This document shows positions 41,985 to 50,190 of a stretch of 64,000 nt of DNA, in pieces. Numbering within the stretch: the stretch's first letter is position 1; every line of letters starts with the position of its first letter. The translations under genes and the position numbers were made by a program. Source of the DNA: Hymenobacter mellowenesis (GTDB lineage: Bacteria; Bacteroidota; Bacteroidia; Cytophagales; Hymenobacteraceae); assembly GCF_030581005.1 (NCBI RefSeq), contig NZ_JAUQSX010000010.1:124001-188000 (forward strand). Reading direction: 5' to 3'. Below the pieces are notes generated by a model, which made no database searches, was not told the DNA's origin, and saw only the letters and a program-made list of their open reading frames with translations.

Positions 41985-42872
41985 TTAACTTCCGGCCGGA
42001 TTACGACGGTCGAGGCCCCAATTGAGCTTACTGCGCAAGGTACTAAGGAAGTTAACGTGGTTTAATTTTACTAGACGAGCGTTGAAGGTTTCGCGGCGAA
42101 CGGCAATCTGGACGGAGGCTTCGACGGGCAGGGAGCGTGAATCGAGGGCCAGCATATAGCTGGTGCTGCGGCCTTCAATCTCAAAGGAAATTACGCTCTG
42201 GTCCGACACCACGAGGGGGCGCACATTCAGATTGTGGGGGCATACGGGAGCAATAATAAAATTGTTTGTTTGGGGGAGCATTACCGGGCCGCCGCAGCTG
42301 AGGGAGTAGCCGGTGGAGCCGGTGGGTGTGGCAACGACCAGACCGTCGGCCCAGTAAGAGTTCAGGTATTCGCCATCGATGTAGGTGTGTACTACAATCA
42401 TAGACGAGGTGTCGCGCTTGAGGACGCTGAACTCGTTGAGGCCAAAATTGAGGCTGCCGAAGACATCGGGGTCGGTGTCGACGCGAATCAGGCTGCGCTC
42501 TTCGATATTGAAGTGGCCTTTGTAGAGGGCATCAATGGCTTGGGCAATGCGGTCGGGGGTGATGGTGGCGAGGAAGCCGAGCCGGCCGGTGTGGATGCCA
42601 AGAATGGGAATTTGGAGGCTGCCAACGTAGGTGACGGTGTCGAGCAGGGTGCCATCGCCGCCGATGCTGAGCACGAACTGCACGCCGCGCAGGGAGTCGC
42701 CGCGGCGGAACTCGGTGGTGCCGGGGGGCAGGCGCAGGCGGTTGTCGAGGAAGGTGCGAAAGGCCTCGCCGATGCGGACTTCGGCGCGGCGCGCGGCTAG
42801 GTCGTCCAGTAGGGCTTGGATAGCCGGTGCGGCTTCATCGTCGAAAGGCTTGCCGAGAATGGCGATTTTCAT
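41985..42872 (-). CDS. nadK: NAD kinase
   Basis: 295 aa. Makes NADP from NAD and ATP. Motifs: GGDGTLLDTV (about 73-82), GFLATITPD, and PTGSTGYSLSCGGPVMLPQ (about 182-200). Full length, cytoplasmic. In the envelope block the gene lies between the DUF6089 pair and an Omp85 protein, an arrangement I recall from other Bacteroidota. Confidence 0.94.
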   Translation of the reverse strand: MKIAILGKPFDDEAAPAIQALLDDLAARRAEVRIGEAFRTFLDNRLRLPPGTTEFRRGDSLRGVQFVLSIGGDGTLLDTVTYVGSLQIPILGIHTGRLGFLATITPDRIAQAIDALYKGHFNIEERSLIRVDTDPDVFGSLNFGLNEFSVLKRDTSSMIVVHTYIDGEYLNSYWADGLVVATPTGSTGYSLSCGGPVMLPQTNNFIIAPVCPHNLNVRPLVVSDQSVISFEIEGRSTSYMLALDSRSLPVEASVQIAVRRETFNARLVKLNHVNFLSTLRSKLNWGLDRRNPAGS

Positions 42873-42963
42873 GCGGAGGGAAGAAAAGACTTGGGCATAG
42901 ACGCGACCGGTTCACTTGGGTGATTCATAACAAAGAAATAACCAGACGAGCAGGCATCAGCGG

Positions 42964-44424
42964 CTAAATAGGGAATTCGGCTCGGAAAAAATAGCCGGTT
43001 TGCCCTAGGCCATTCAGGGTGTATTCGACGGTGAAGACCCGGTCATAATACGTGACGAGGTGCAGGCCGAGGCCGACGGAGCGAAGAAAGTGGTTGGGCA
43101 GGCGATTTGAGGGCGGAGGTGCCGGGGCGATGACGTAGCCGGCATCGGTAAAGATATTGAGGTAGAGGGCGAGCGGGATGGTGTTGATTTTGGGATTATC
43201 GATGCTGCCCAAGCGAATGGCGCGGGGCCGCAGGAGGGCGTAGGATACACCTTGCTGCACCAGGCCATAGTGGCGGCCGTCGATAACGTACTCATCGTAG
43301 CCCCGCACGAGGTCGGCGTAGCCCAGGGCGCGGGTGTCGGCGTAGGCGAGGCGGCGGGCGAGGCGCGTTTGGCCGCTGAGGCCGATGCTGTAATAAAAGT
43401 TGTGGCCCAGCGCTAGGTAGCGCGAGTAGCTGAGATGCAGCGTGGTGATGCTGGGCGCGACGCCTCCCAGAAAAACGCGGTGTGAGAGCGACACCTGCGC
43501 ATATTGGCCGGTGAGCGGATAGGCAAAGGTGCGGCGCTGGTTGCGGGTGCTGGTGAGAGTGAAGTCCAGGTACTCGCGCTGGGTGCGGCCGAGGTAATAA
43601 TCGGCATTATAGTAGGCAATGGTGTCGGCGAGGCGCTCGCGGTGGTAAGACACGTCGAACGCCGTGAGGAACTGAACGGTGTGCCGCAGGCGCAGCCCGC
43701 CCGTAGCGTAGAAGCGCTGAATGGGAAAGCCTGCTTCGGCGCGAAACGGTACGAGGCGGTCGGCCTGGGTGATGTAGTCAAGGGTGCGGCTTTGGTAGTA
43801 GGAGGCGCCCACGCCGAAGCCCAGACGGCGGTAACGGCCCAAGCCAGGGGCTTCGTAGAACAGCTCGTACTTGCGATTGAAACCGAGCTGCAGATTGGCA
43901 CTGACCTGCTCGTTGCGGCCGCGGAAGTTGGTGCGCACCAAATGCACGCCGTAATCGAGACGGCGCCAACGGTCGGAGCGGTCGAGCCAGGAGCGCAGGT
44001 TGCGGTCAGCCAGCGAAAGAATGGGGACCGGGAAAGTGTAGAGCCGTTCCTGCAAGCCGAACACGATGAGCCACTTGCCGCCGGTGCAGCTGGCCTGCAC
44101 CACCACCGCGTGGTAAAGCTGCAGGTTAAACAGACGGCTGCGGTTGGCTTCGAGGCGGGCGGCTACGTCGGCTACGGCCAAGGTATCGCCTTCGTGAAAA
44201 TCAAGCTCGACCCGCAGGATGCGCTCTTTAGTAATGGCATTGCCCAAAAACAGGATGGTGCCTACCGGGGCACGGGCCAAAGCAGCACAGGGCAACACGC
44301 GCACCAGCGTATCGGACGGCACTACGACGGGTTTAAGCAGGCGCGGCAGGGTATCGGCGGGCGCCTGGCTGGGGGCCGGGCCGGCCAGCAGCATCCGCAG
44401 GAATAGTAGGAAGACGCCGAACAC
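42964..44424 (-). CDS. Second Omp85-family protein with a short POTRA region
   Basis: 486 aa. Signal peptide-like N-terminus, then one POTRA-like domain (about 50-125: GTILFLGNAITKERILRVEL, AARLEANRSRLFNLQLYHAV), then a barrel of many aromatic-ended strands (FEYEAPGLGRYRRLGFGVGA-like). Loop-6 motif LVRGYDEYVIDG is conserved, and the end GYFFRAEFPI has a strand with an aromatic near the terminus. It resembles TamA-like or patatin-linked Omp85 barrels lacking extra domains. Role unknown. Close to CBS protein (7 bases), so co-transcribed. Confidence 0.8.
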   Translation of the reverse strand: MFGVFLLFLRMLLAGPAPSQAPADTLPRLLKPVVVPSDTLVRVLPCAALARAPVGTILFLGNAITKERILRVELDFHEGDTLAVADVAARLEANRSRLFNLQLYHAVVVQASCTGGKWLIVFGLQERLYTFPVPILSLADRNLRSWLDRSDRWRRLDYGVHLVRTNFRGRNEQVSANLQLGFNRKYELFYEAPGLGRYRRLGFGVGASYYQSRTLDYITQADRLVPFRAEAGFPIQRFYATGGLRLRHTVQFLTAFDVSYHRERLADTIAYYNADYYLGRTQREYLDFTLTSTRNQRRTFAYPLTGQYAQVSLSHRVFLGGVAPSITTLHLSYSRYLALGHNFYYSIGLSGQTRLARRLAYADTRALGYADLVRGYDEYVIDGRHYGLVQQGVSYALLRPRAIRLGSIDNPKINTIPLALYLNIFTDAGYVIAPAPPPSNRLPNHFLRSVGLGLHLVTYYDRVFTVEYTLNGLGQTGYFFRAEFPI

Positions 44425-44430
44425 CCGTGA

Positions 44431-45108
44431 TTAGACGCTCAGGTACCGCAGCAGGGCGTCGTAGCGGTCCTGCTCATCCTCGTTCGGGGCGGCGGTGCCG
44501 CTGAACTGGGCGGTGACAACGTAGCCAAACCGCTCCAGCGTGGCCGTGATGCGGGCCAGGTTGTCGGTATTAAGCTTGAGGGTGAGGCGGATGCGGTAGG
44601 GGTCGACTTCGTCCTGCGCGACTAGGGCGCTGAGGATTTTGGCGTTGTTTTCTTCTACGTAGCGGCTGATTTGGGTGAGCGAGTAGTCCCGCTCCTCCAT
44701 GGTGAGGACGATGATGCCGCCTTGCCCGCCGCCGGCCGGTTGCTGGCCAAAGGCGGCCAGCGCGTCGGCAATGGTCACCACGCCGGCGTACTCCTGGTGC
44801 TCATCGACTACCGGTACGAGCTGAATTTTATTTTCAATGGCCAGCTCCATCACGCGGTAGAAGTGCTGGTCGGGGCGCACGTAGGCATCGGCGTAGCCCA
44901 GGGGCAGCTCGGAAAGCAGCGTTTCGGGGTCGTCGAAATCGGCCAGGTCGGACTCGGTGACGAGGCCACGGTAGTGGCGGTTGTCGAGCACCGGCAGCTG
45001 GGCCACGTGAAACTCATCGAGCCAGCGCGCTGCTTTGCCCGCCGAATCGGTGCCTTTCAGGGGCGGAATCATTTCGTTGAGTAAGTCCTCGGCGAGCAGA
45101 GCGGGCAT
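44431..45108 (-). CDS. CBS-domain protein with ACT-like C-terminus
   Basis: 225 aa from ATG 45108. Two CBS motifs: LPVLDNRHYRGLVTESDLADF (about 36-56) and LVPVVDEHQEYAGVVTIADAL (about 96-116). A C-terminal stretch GIIVLTMEERDYSLTQISRYVEENNAKIL and IRLTLKLNTDNLARITATLERFGY has the ACT-domain pattern. CBS pairs bind adenosyl ligands; ACT binds amino acids. Such proteins accompany the nadK-uppS-bamA block in Bacteroidota. Ligand unknown. Confidence 0.85.
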   Translation of the reverse strand: MPALLAEDLLNEMIPPLKGTDSAGKAARWLDEFHVAQLPVLDNRHYRGLVTESDLADFDDPETLLSELPLGYADAYVRPDQHFYRVMELAIENKIQLVPVVDEHQEYAGVVTIADALAAFGQQPAGGGQGGIIVLTMEERDYSLTQISRYVEENNAKILSALVAQDEVDPYRIRLTLKLNTDNLARITATLERFGYVVTAQFSGTAAPNEDEQDRYDALLRYLSV

Positions 45109-45237
45109 AGTCTTAGCTGATAAGGAGGTAAACGGCAATAATGGCGGAATTGGGTGGAAAGGATAGAATAAAACAGCAGCCCGCGGCGTGATGGTCTGGT
45201 GAACAACAATCGGGCCGGCCAAAAAGATAACTGCCTT

Positions 45238-46020
45238 TTAGGCAGCCACGGCCGGCGCGGTTTCGGTAGTACGCAAAAACCGGCGCAGGTAGGCATTAAA
45301 GCCGGCGGGGCGCTCCATCATGGGGGCATGGCCGCAGTGGTCGAGGAAGCGTAGCTCGGCGTGGGGCAGCAGGCGGGCAAACTCGTGGGCCACGGGCGGC
45401 GGCGTGATGGTATCGTTCAGCCCCCAAACCAGTAGCGTGGGCACCCCGATTTTCGTAAGCTCCTTGCTCAGGTTGTGGCGCTGGGCCGACCGCGCAATGG
45501 CGATGATGCGCAGGCACTTGGCGTTGGAATTCGTGACGTTGAACACCTCATCGACCAGCTCCCGGGTGGCAATGCTGGGGTCGTAGAACGTGTAGCCCAC
45601 CCGCTCCTGCACGTAGGCGTAGTTGCCGCGCTTGGGGAAGGAGCCGCCCATGCTATCCTCAAACAACCCGCTGCTGCCGGTGAGCACCAGGCTATTGACG
45701 CGGCTGGCGTTGCTGAGAGCATAGACCAAGGCGATGTGGCCGCCCAGGGAGTTGCCGAGTACGGCGAAGGACGGCGGCAGCGCCAACGCTTTGACGAAGC
45801 CTTCGACGTAGGCCACCAGGCCCGGTACGCCGGCCTGCGTGAGGGGCATGTCGTAGACGGGCAGCAGGGGGATGATGACGCGGTGGTCGGTGGAGAACTC
45901 CTGCACCACGTCCTGCCAGTTGCTGAGCGCGCCAAAGAGGCCGTGTAGCAGGAGCAGCACAGGGCCCTGGCCTTCGTCCACATACTCGTACCCATGTTGG
46001 TGCTGGCGGCGCAATTCCAT
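45238..46020 (-). CDS. Alpha/beta hydrolase
   Basis: 260 aa from ATG 46020. HGLFGALSNW oxyanion loop near 28-37, nucleophile elbow LGNSLGGHIAL (Ser near 89), acidic residue in VWGLNDTITPP and His in LDHCGHAPMMERP. Substrate unknown; resembles the 2-succinyl/MenH and meta-cleavage hydrolase types in general layout only. It is downstream of the amidotransferase gene by 11 bases and likely in the same operon. No signal peptide. Confidence 0.88.
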   Translation of the reverse strand: MELRRQHQHGYEYVDEGQGPVLLLLHGLFGALSNWQDVVQEFSTDHRVIIPLLPVYDMPLTQAGVPGLVAYVEGFVKALALPPSFAVLGNSLGGHIALVYALSNASRVNSLVLTGSSGLFEDSMGGSFPKRGNYAYVQERVGYTFYDPSIATRELVDEVFNVTNSNAKCLRIIAIARSAQRHNLSKELTKIGVPTLLVWGLNDTITPPPVAHEFARLLPHAELRFLDHCGHAPMMERPAGFNAYLRRFLRTTETAPAVAA

Positions 46021-46031
46021 CTCGTTTCTCG

Positions 46032-46628
46032 TCAATTACCGGCGGTTTTGGCAATGATACAACAACGGAGCCAATTGGCCAAAATTGCCAGCCCGTGCGG
46101 CGTCAACAGGGCTTCGGGGTGAAACTGGACGCCGTAGAGCGGCAGCGTGCGGTGGCGCAGGGCCATGAGCTCGGGCACCGGGCCGGTGGTGCGGGCCAGC
46201 GGCACGAGGACCGGCGGCAGGGGTTCGCAGACCAGCAGCGAATGGTAGCGCGTGACTTGCTGAGTGGCAGGCAGCCCCGCGAAAAGCGGTTCGTTCGGCG
46301 CGCACTGCATTTCCGACACTTTACCGTGGACCGGGCGCGCCGCACGGGTCACGGTGCCACCGAAAAATTCCCCCAAAGCCTGGTGGCCCAAGCATACGCC
46401 CAGCATCGGCACCTGCTCATGATAATGCTGAATGACGGCGGGCATCACGCCGGCCTGGGCGGGCGTGCCGGGGCCGGGCGAGAGGACGATGCCATCGAAA
46501 CTGAGTTGTTGGAGTTCCGACAGCGGCACGTCGTTGCGGCGCACGATGACTTCGGCCTGCAATTGGCGCAGGTAGTCGGCCAGCGTGAAGGTGAAGGAAT
46601 CGAAATTATCGAGGAGCAGCAGGCGCAC
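46032..46628 (-). CDS. pabA: Glutamine amidotransferase of anthranilate/aminodeoxychorismate synthase
   Basis: 198 aa class I glutaminase subunit. LLLDNFDSFTFTLADYL at the start, LSPGPGTPAQAG, nucleophile Cys79 in GVCLGHQALGEFFGG and His-Glu in GVQFHPEALLTPHG. It supplies ammonia to the chorismate-using partner (PabB for folate or TrpE for tryptophan). The partner is not in the window, so PabA versus TrpG is undecided; absence of trp genes makes PabA slightly more likely. Confidence 0.85.
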   Translation of the reverse strand: MRLLLLDNFDSFTFTLADYLRQLQAEVIVRRNDVPLSELQQLSFDGIVLSPGPGTPAQAGVMPAVIQHYHEQVPMLGVCLGHQALGEFFGGTVTRAARPVHGKVSEMQCAPNEPLFAGLPATQQVTRYHSLLVCEPLPPVLVPLARTTGPVPELMALRHRTLPLYGVQFHPEALLTPHGLAILANWLRCCIIAKTAGN

Positions 46629-46653
46629 TTTTGGAGGGAAAACGGAGAATAGA

Positions 46654-46759
46654 GAACGTCATGCAGAGCGCAGCGAAGCATCTTGCCCGCAGCAAGTAAT
46701 CTAATCGGGTGCGTTAGTTGTTGCGGGCAAGATGCTTCGCTGCGCTCTGCATGACGTTT
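46654..46759. repeat. Family A palindromic repeat, copy 5 (subtype c)
   Basis: GAACGTCATGCAGAGCGCAG, then CATCTTGCCCGCAGCAAG, and right arm GCGGGCAAGATGCTTCGCTG...CATGACGTT. Nearly identical, loop included, to the copy at 47959 in the same orientation. Confidence 0.93.
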
Positions 46760-46774
46760 CATTTTCTTCAATCT

Positions 46775-47305
46775 TCACCCCTTCACAAACGCCGCCCGCA
46801 TTCGCACCAGCAAATCCTGGGCGATGGGCAGCACGTAGCCGGTGATTTGCAGGGCCATTGGCGTAGCTTGTCGCACGATGGGCAGCACCTGCGAGCCAGC
46901 CACAAGACTGGGCGAAAGCAGATGCAAACCTGCCAGGCCGGTGCCGTGCAACAGCAGGCTCAGGCCGAGAATCCATTTGAGGACGCCGGCCGCGCCGCCC
47001 AGCAGGTTGTCGAGCACACCGAGGGGCGTGAGGTGGACGGCCGTTTTGAGCAGGCCGCCCAGCAGGTGCACGCCCCACATAATGCCCACAAACACCAGCG
47101 CAAACGACACCAGTGGCAGCATGCCGAAGGCGTCGCCCACGTACTGCCGCACCAGCGGCACGGCCGCCGAGAGCAGGCTCAGCCCCCCTATTACGGCCAG
47201 CACGAAGGCCAGCAGCGACACGGCTTCCAGCACCAGCCCGCGCCGGTAGCCCTTCACAGCCCCGATGCCCAGTGGCAGGAGAAGCAGGATGTCGAGGGCA
47301 GTCAC
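46775..47305 (-). CDS. CvpA-family membrane protein
   Basis: 176 aa from GTG 47305 (VTALDILLLLPLGIGAVKGY). Four membrane helices at about 5-25, 28-50, 65-90 and 105-130, matching the colicin V production (CvpA) family. Family role is not firmly known; implicated in envelope stress resistance. The frame stays open upstream through an 8-bp tandem repeat to an ATG at 47410, which would add the period-8 peptide HSPIHPFA; that extension is judged unlikely. Repeat copy number could affect expression. Confidence 0.8.
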   Translation of the reverse strand: MTALDILLLLPLGIGAVKGYRRGLVLEAVSLLAFVLAVIGGLSLLSAAVPLVRQYVGDAFGMLPLVSFALVFVGIMWGVHLLGGLLKTAVHLTPLGVLDNLLGGAAGVLKWILGLSLLLHGTGLAGLHLLSPSLVAGSQVLPIVRQATPMALQITGYVLPIAQDLLVRMRAAFVKG

Positions 47306-47311
47306 TTCTTC

Positions 47312-47440
47312 AATGGGTGAATGGGCGAATGGGCGAATGGGTGAATGGGCGAATGGGTGAATGGGCGAATGGGCGAATGGGTGAATGGGCGAATGGGCGA
47401 ATGAATCCATTCACTCATTCGCCCATTCACTCATTCACCC
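47312..47440. repeat. 8-bp tandem repeat (GYGAATGG) with inverted tail
   Basis: Eleven units of GAATGGGC or GAATGGGT run from 47312 to about 47399, then GAATGAATCC, and an inverted set TCCATTCACTCATTCGCCCA to 47440. Units alternate C and T in no fixed order. Located 6 bases before the cvpA GTG start (minus strand) and after yqeY. The 8-base unit is not a multiple of three, so copy-number change shifts frame. Confidence 0.93.
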
Positions 47441-47445
47441 ACTGA

Positions 47446-47907
47446 TTATAGGTTCGTGTTGTTCAGCAAATGGCCCAGCACGTCGGAAATGCGCTTGCCG
47501 TCGGCCTGGCCCGAGAGCTCGCGGGCGGCCACGCCCATCACCTTGCCCAGGTCGGAGGGGCCGGTGGCGCCCACGCGCTGGATGATGTGCACGAGGCGCT
47601 CCACGAGGTCGGCTTCGGTGAGCTGGGCGGGCAGAAATTCTTCGATGATGGCCAGCTCGGCCAGTTCGTTTTCTTCGAGCTCGGAGCGGAATTGCTCCTT
47701 GTAGATGGCGGCGGCGTCGCGGCGCTGCTTGGCGGCTTTGTTAAGGAGCTTGAGCTCGGCCTCGGGGGTGAGGGCGGCGCCGTGGGCGCCCTCAGCGGTT
47801 TCGGCCAGCATGATTTGCGATTTGATGCTGCGCAGGGCGGTGAGGCGCAACTTGTCCTTAGCCAGCATGGCTTGCTTGATGGCGGCGTCGATGGTGTCTT
47901 TTAACAT
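47446..47907 (-). CDS. yqeY: GatB/YqeY domain protein
   Basis: 153 aa from ATG 47907. MLKDTIDAAIKQAMLAKDKLRLTALRSIKSQIM, ELEENELAELAIIEEFLPAQL and DLGKVMGVAARELSGQADGKRISDVLGHLL are the standard YqeY pattern, related to the tail domain of GatB, which binds tRNA. Function of stand-alone YqeY is not established. The frame upstream of the ATG comes from a family A repeat and is not coding. The tandem repeat follows 5 bases after its stop. Confidence 0.88.
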   Translation of the reverse strand: MLKDTIDAAIKQAMLAKDKLRLTALRSIKSQIMLAETAEGAHGAALTPEAELKLLNKAAKQRRDAAAIYKEQFRSELEENELAELAIIEEFLPAQLTEADLVERLVHIIQRVGATGPSDLGKVMGVAARELSGQADGKRISDVLGHLLNNTNL

Positions 47908-47958
47908 GAGGCGGATTGGTGGGTTGATGGCGGAGGGTTGAATAGATAGAACAACAAA

Positions 47959-48064
47959 GAACGTCATGCAGAGCGTAGCGAAGCATCTTGCCCGCAGCAA
48001 GTAATCTAAACGGGTGCGTTAGTTGTTGCGGGCAAGATGCCTCGCGGCGCTCTGCATGACGTTC
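47959..48064. repeat. Family A palindromic repeat, copy 6 (subtype c)
   Basis: GAACGTCATGCAGAGCGTAG with the same loop (GTAATCTAAACGGGTGCGTT) as copy 5 apart from one base; only a handful of differences over 106 bp. Same orientation. Confidence 0.93.
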
Positions 48065-48111
48065 TTTTGCCCTCGCTAACCCAATCCACTACCCCACCAA
48101 CCCATCACCCC

Positions 48112-48825
48112 GTGACCAAGCTCAGCGTCAACATCAACAAACTGGCCACCCTGCGCAACGCCCGGGGCCACAACCGCCCCGACATCCTGCAGGCCGCCCG
48201 CGACATTGAGCGGTTTGGGGCCGAGGGCATCACCGTGCATCCGCGCCCCGACGAGCGCCACATCCGCTACCAGGACGTGCGCGACCTCAAGCCCATTGTG
48301 ACGACGGAGCTGAACGTGGAGGGCAACCCCACGCCCGACTTCGTGGCCCTGTGCCGCGAGGTGCGCCCCGAGCAGGTGACGCTGGTGCCCGACGCGCCCG
48401 ACGCCATCACCTCCAACTCGGGCTGGGACGTGGTGACGCACCAGCAATTCCTGCGCGACGTAGTGGCTGAATTGAAATCCTTTGGCTGCCGGGTGAGCAT
48501 CTTCCTTGACCCCGACGTGCGCTTGGTGGAAGCCGCCGCCAGCACCGGCACCGACCGCATCGAGCTTTACACCGAAGCCTACGCCGTGCAGTACCTCGCC
48601 GACCGCGAAGCCGCCGTGGCCCCCTACCGCGCCACCGCCGCCCGCGCCGGCCAGCTGGGCCTGGGCGTGAACGCCGGCCACGACCTCGACCTCGACAACC
48701 TGGCCTTCCTGCACCAGCAGCTGCCCGAGCTGGCCGAGGTGAGCATCGGCCACGCGCTGGTATGCGATGCCTTGTACCTGGGGCTGGAGAATACGGTGCA
48801 GCTGTATCGACGGCAGCTGCGGTAG
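48112..48825 (+). CDS. pdxJ: Pyridoxine 5'-phosphate synthase
   Basis: 237 aa. Joins deoxyxylulose-5-P and 3-amino-2-oxopropyl phosphate in PLP synthesis. TKLSVNINKLATLRNARGHN at the N-terminus, EGITVHPRPDERHIRYQDV, ELNVEGNPTPDF, VTLVPDAPDAITSNSGWDV and LGVNAGHDLDLDNLAFL with catalytic His/Glu positions conserved. The GTG at 48112 is the natural start; the longer frame comes from a family A repeat. Unlike its usual place by the hydrolase gene, it is now on the opposite strand 2 kb away. Confidence 0.94.
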   Translation: MTKLSVNINKLATLRNARGHNRPDILQAARDIERFGAEGITVHPRPDERHIRYQDVRDLKPIVTTELNVEGNPTPDFVALCREVRPEQVTLVPDAPDAITSNSGWDVVTHQQFLRDVVAELKSFGCRVSIFLDPDVRLVEAAASTGTDRIELYTEAYAVQYLADREAAVAPYRATAARAGQLGLGVNAGHDLDLDNLAFLHQQLPELAEVSIGHALVCDALYLGLENTVQLYRRQLR

Positions 48826-48851
48826 TCTCTATTGCATAACTGATAAGCAGT

Positions 48852-48960
48852 CCGTCATGTCGAGCGCAGCCGAGACATCTCGCGTGTCGAAGTAATCCAA
48901 TCGCAAGAAAAAAGAGTAGTGTCAGCACGCGAGATGTCTCGGCTGCGCTCGACATGACGG
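48852..48960. repeat. Family A palindromic repeat, copy 7 (subtype b)
   Basis: CCGTCATGTCGAGCGCAGCC with inner GAGACATCTCGCGTG and right arm CACGCGAGATGTCTCGGCTG...CGACATGACGG. Lies between pdxJ and mnmH. Confidence 0.92.
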
Positions 48961-48993
48961 GCTGTTTCCTTCTTGTTCTCTTTCCTCAAACAC

Positions 48994-50010
48994 ATGCCCC
49001 GCCACCCCCTCGCCGAGTTCGAAGACCTGCCCTACCCCATTCTCGACGTGCGGGCGCCCATTGAGTTTGCGCAGGGCCACGTGCCGGGCGCCCTCAACCT
49101 GCCGCTGTTCACCGACGAGGAGCGGGCCCGCATCGGCACCACCTATAAGCAGGTGAGCCAGGAGCGGGCCGTGCACCTGGGCCTGGAATTCTTCGGGCCG
49201 AAGATGTCACAGATGGTGAAGCAGGCCAAGAAGCTGGCTCCGGGCAAGGAAGTGCGGCTGCACTGCTGGCGCGGCGGCATGCGCAGCGGCGCGGTGCTGT
49301 GGCTGCTGGAGCTGGCCGGCTTCAAGGTCCATCTGCTCGATAAAGGCTACAAGGACTACCGCCGGGCGGTGCTGGCCTCCTTCGATGCACCGCGGCAGTG
49401 GCGCGTGCTGGGTGGCCTGACGGGCAGCGGCAAAACCGACGTGCTGCATGCCCTGGCCGCCGCGCCCCACCAGCAGCCCGTGCTCGACCTCGAAGGGCTG
49501 GCCCACCACAAGGGCTCGGCCTTCGGCAGCATTGGCCAGCCGGCCCAGCCCACGCAGGAACAGTTTGAAAACAACTTAGCCGCCGCCCTGCTGCAGCTGC
49601 CCACCGATGCACCGGTGTGGGTAGAGGACGAAAGCCGCCAGATTGGACGGCTCACCATTCCGCCGGCTTTGTTTGAGCAGATGCGGACCTCGCCGCGTTA
49701 CGTGCTGGAAGTGCCCCGCGCCACCCGCGTGGCCAAGCTGGCCGCCGAGTACGGCGCCGAAAGCCCCGCCCTGCTGGCCGAAGCCATTGAGCGGCTACGC
49801 AAGCGCCTGGGCGGCCTGGCCACCCAGCAGGCGCTGGCCGCCGTGGAAGCCGGCGACTTTGCGCGCATGGTGGAGCTGGTGCTCGATTATTACGACAAGA
49901 CCTACACCTACGGCCTAACCCAGCGCCCCGGCGAGCCGGCTCGCACCTTTGTGCCCGTGACCGACTGCAACCCCGCCGAGAATGCAGCTTCTTTACGGCA
50001 ATTCACGTAA
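48994..50010 (+). CDS. mnmH: tRNA 2-selenouridine synthase
   Basis: 338 aa. N-terminal rhodanese domain with Cys in LHCWRGGMRSGAVL (about residue 88) and a C-terminal P-loop domain with GGLTGSGKTDVLHAL (about 141-155). MnmH exchanges sulfur for selenium in wobble 2-thiouridine of tRNA, using selenophosphate from SelD via a geranylated intermediate. ATG 48994 chosen over an in-frame TTG at 48973. No selD in the window. Single gene. Confidence 0.92.
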   Translation: MPRHPLAEFEDLPYPILDVRAPIEFAQGHVPGALNLPLFTDEERARIGTTYKQVSQERAVHLGLEFFGPKMSQMVKQAKKLAPGKEVRLHCWRGGMRSGAVLWLLELAGFKVHLLDKGYKDYRRAVLASFDAPRQWRVLGGLTGSGKTDVLHALAAAPHQQPVLDLEGLAHHKGSAFGSIGQPAQPTQEQFENNLAAALLQLPTDAPVWVEDESRQIGRLTIPPALFEQMRTSPRYVLEVPRATRVAKLAAEYGAESPALLAEAIERLRKRLGGLATQQALAAVEAGDFARMVELVLDYYDKTYTYGLTQRPGEPARTFVPVTDCNPAENAASLRQFT

Positions 50011-50190
50011 GCATGCAACGCCAGATTCCGCATTGCGTGTCTTTGTCCACGAAATTACCTGAGCGGTTTGGCGGCGGCTGTCGTAATTTGGGCACCGGTT
50101 TAGACTACGGCCGTATTTAGTTGATTGGCCGTTGCCGTTTTGTTTCTCATTTATTCCCCTTTTCATATTCACCACCTTTTCCCCTTTTTC

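Noticed and set aside
47312..47440. CRISPR-like array
   Set aside because: Units are 8 bp with no spacers and no cas genes; it is a simple tandem repeat.
47908..48111. N-terminal extensions of YqeY and PdxJ (LRARCFATLCMTF-like and MPRGALHDV)
   Set aside because: They are translations of the family A repeat and lack family homology; domain starts fit ATG 47907 and GTG 48112.
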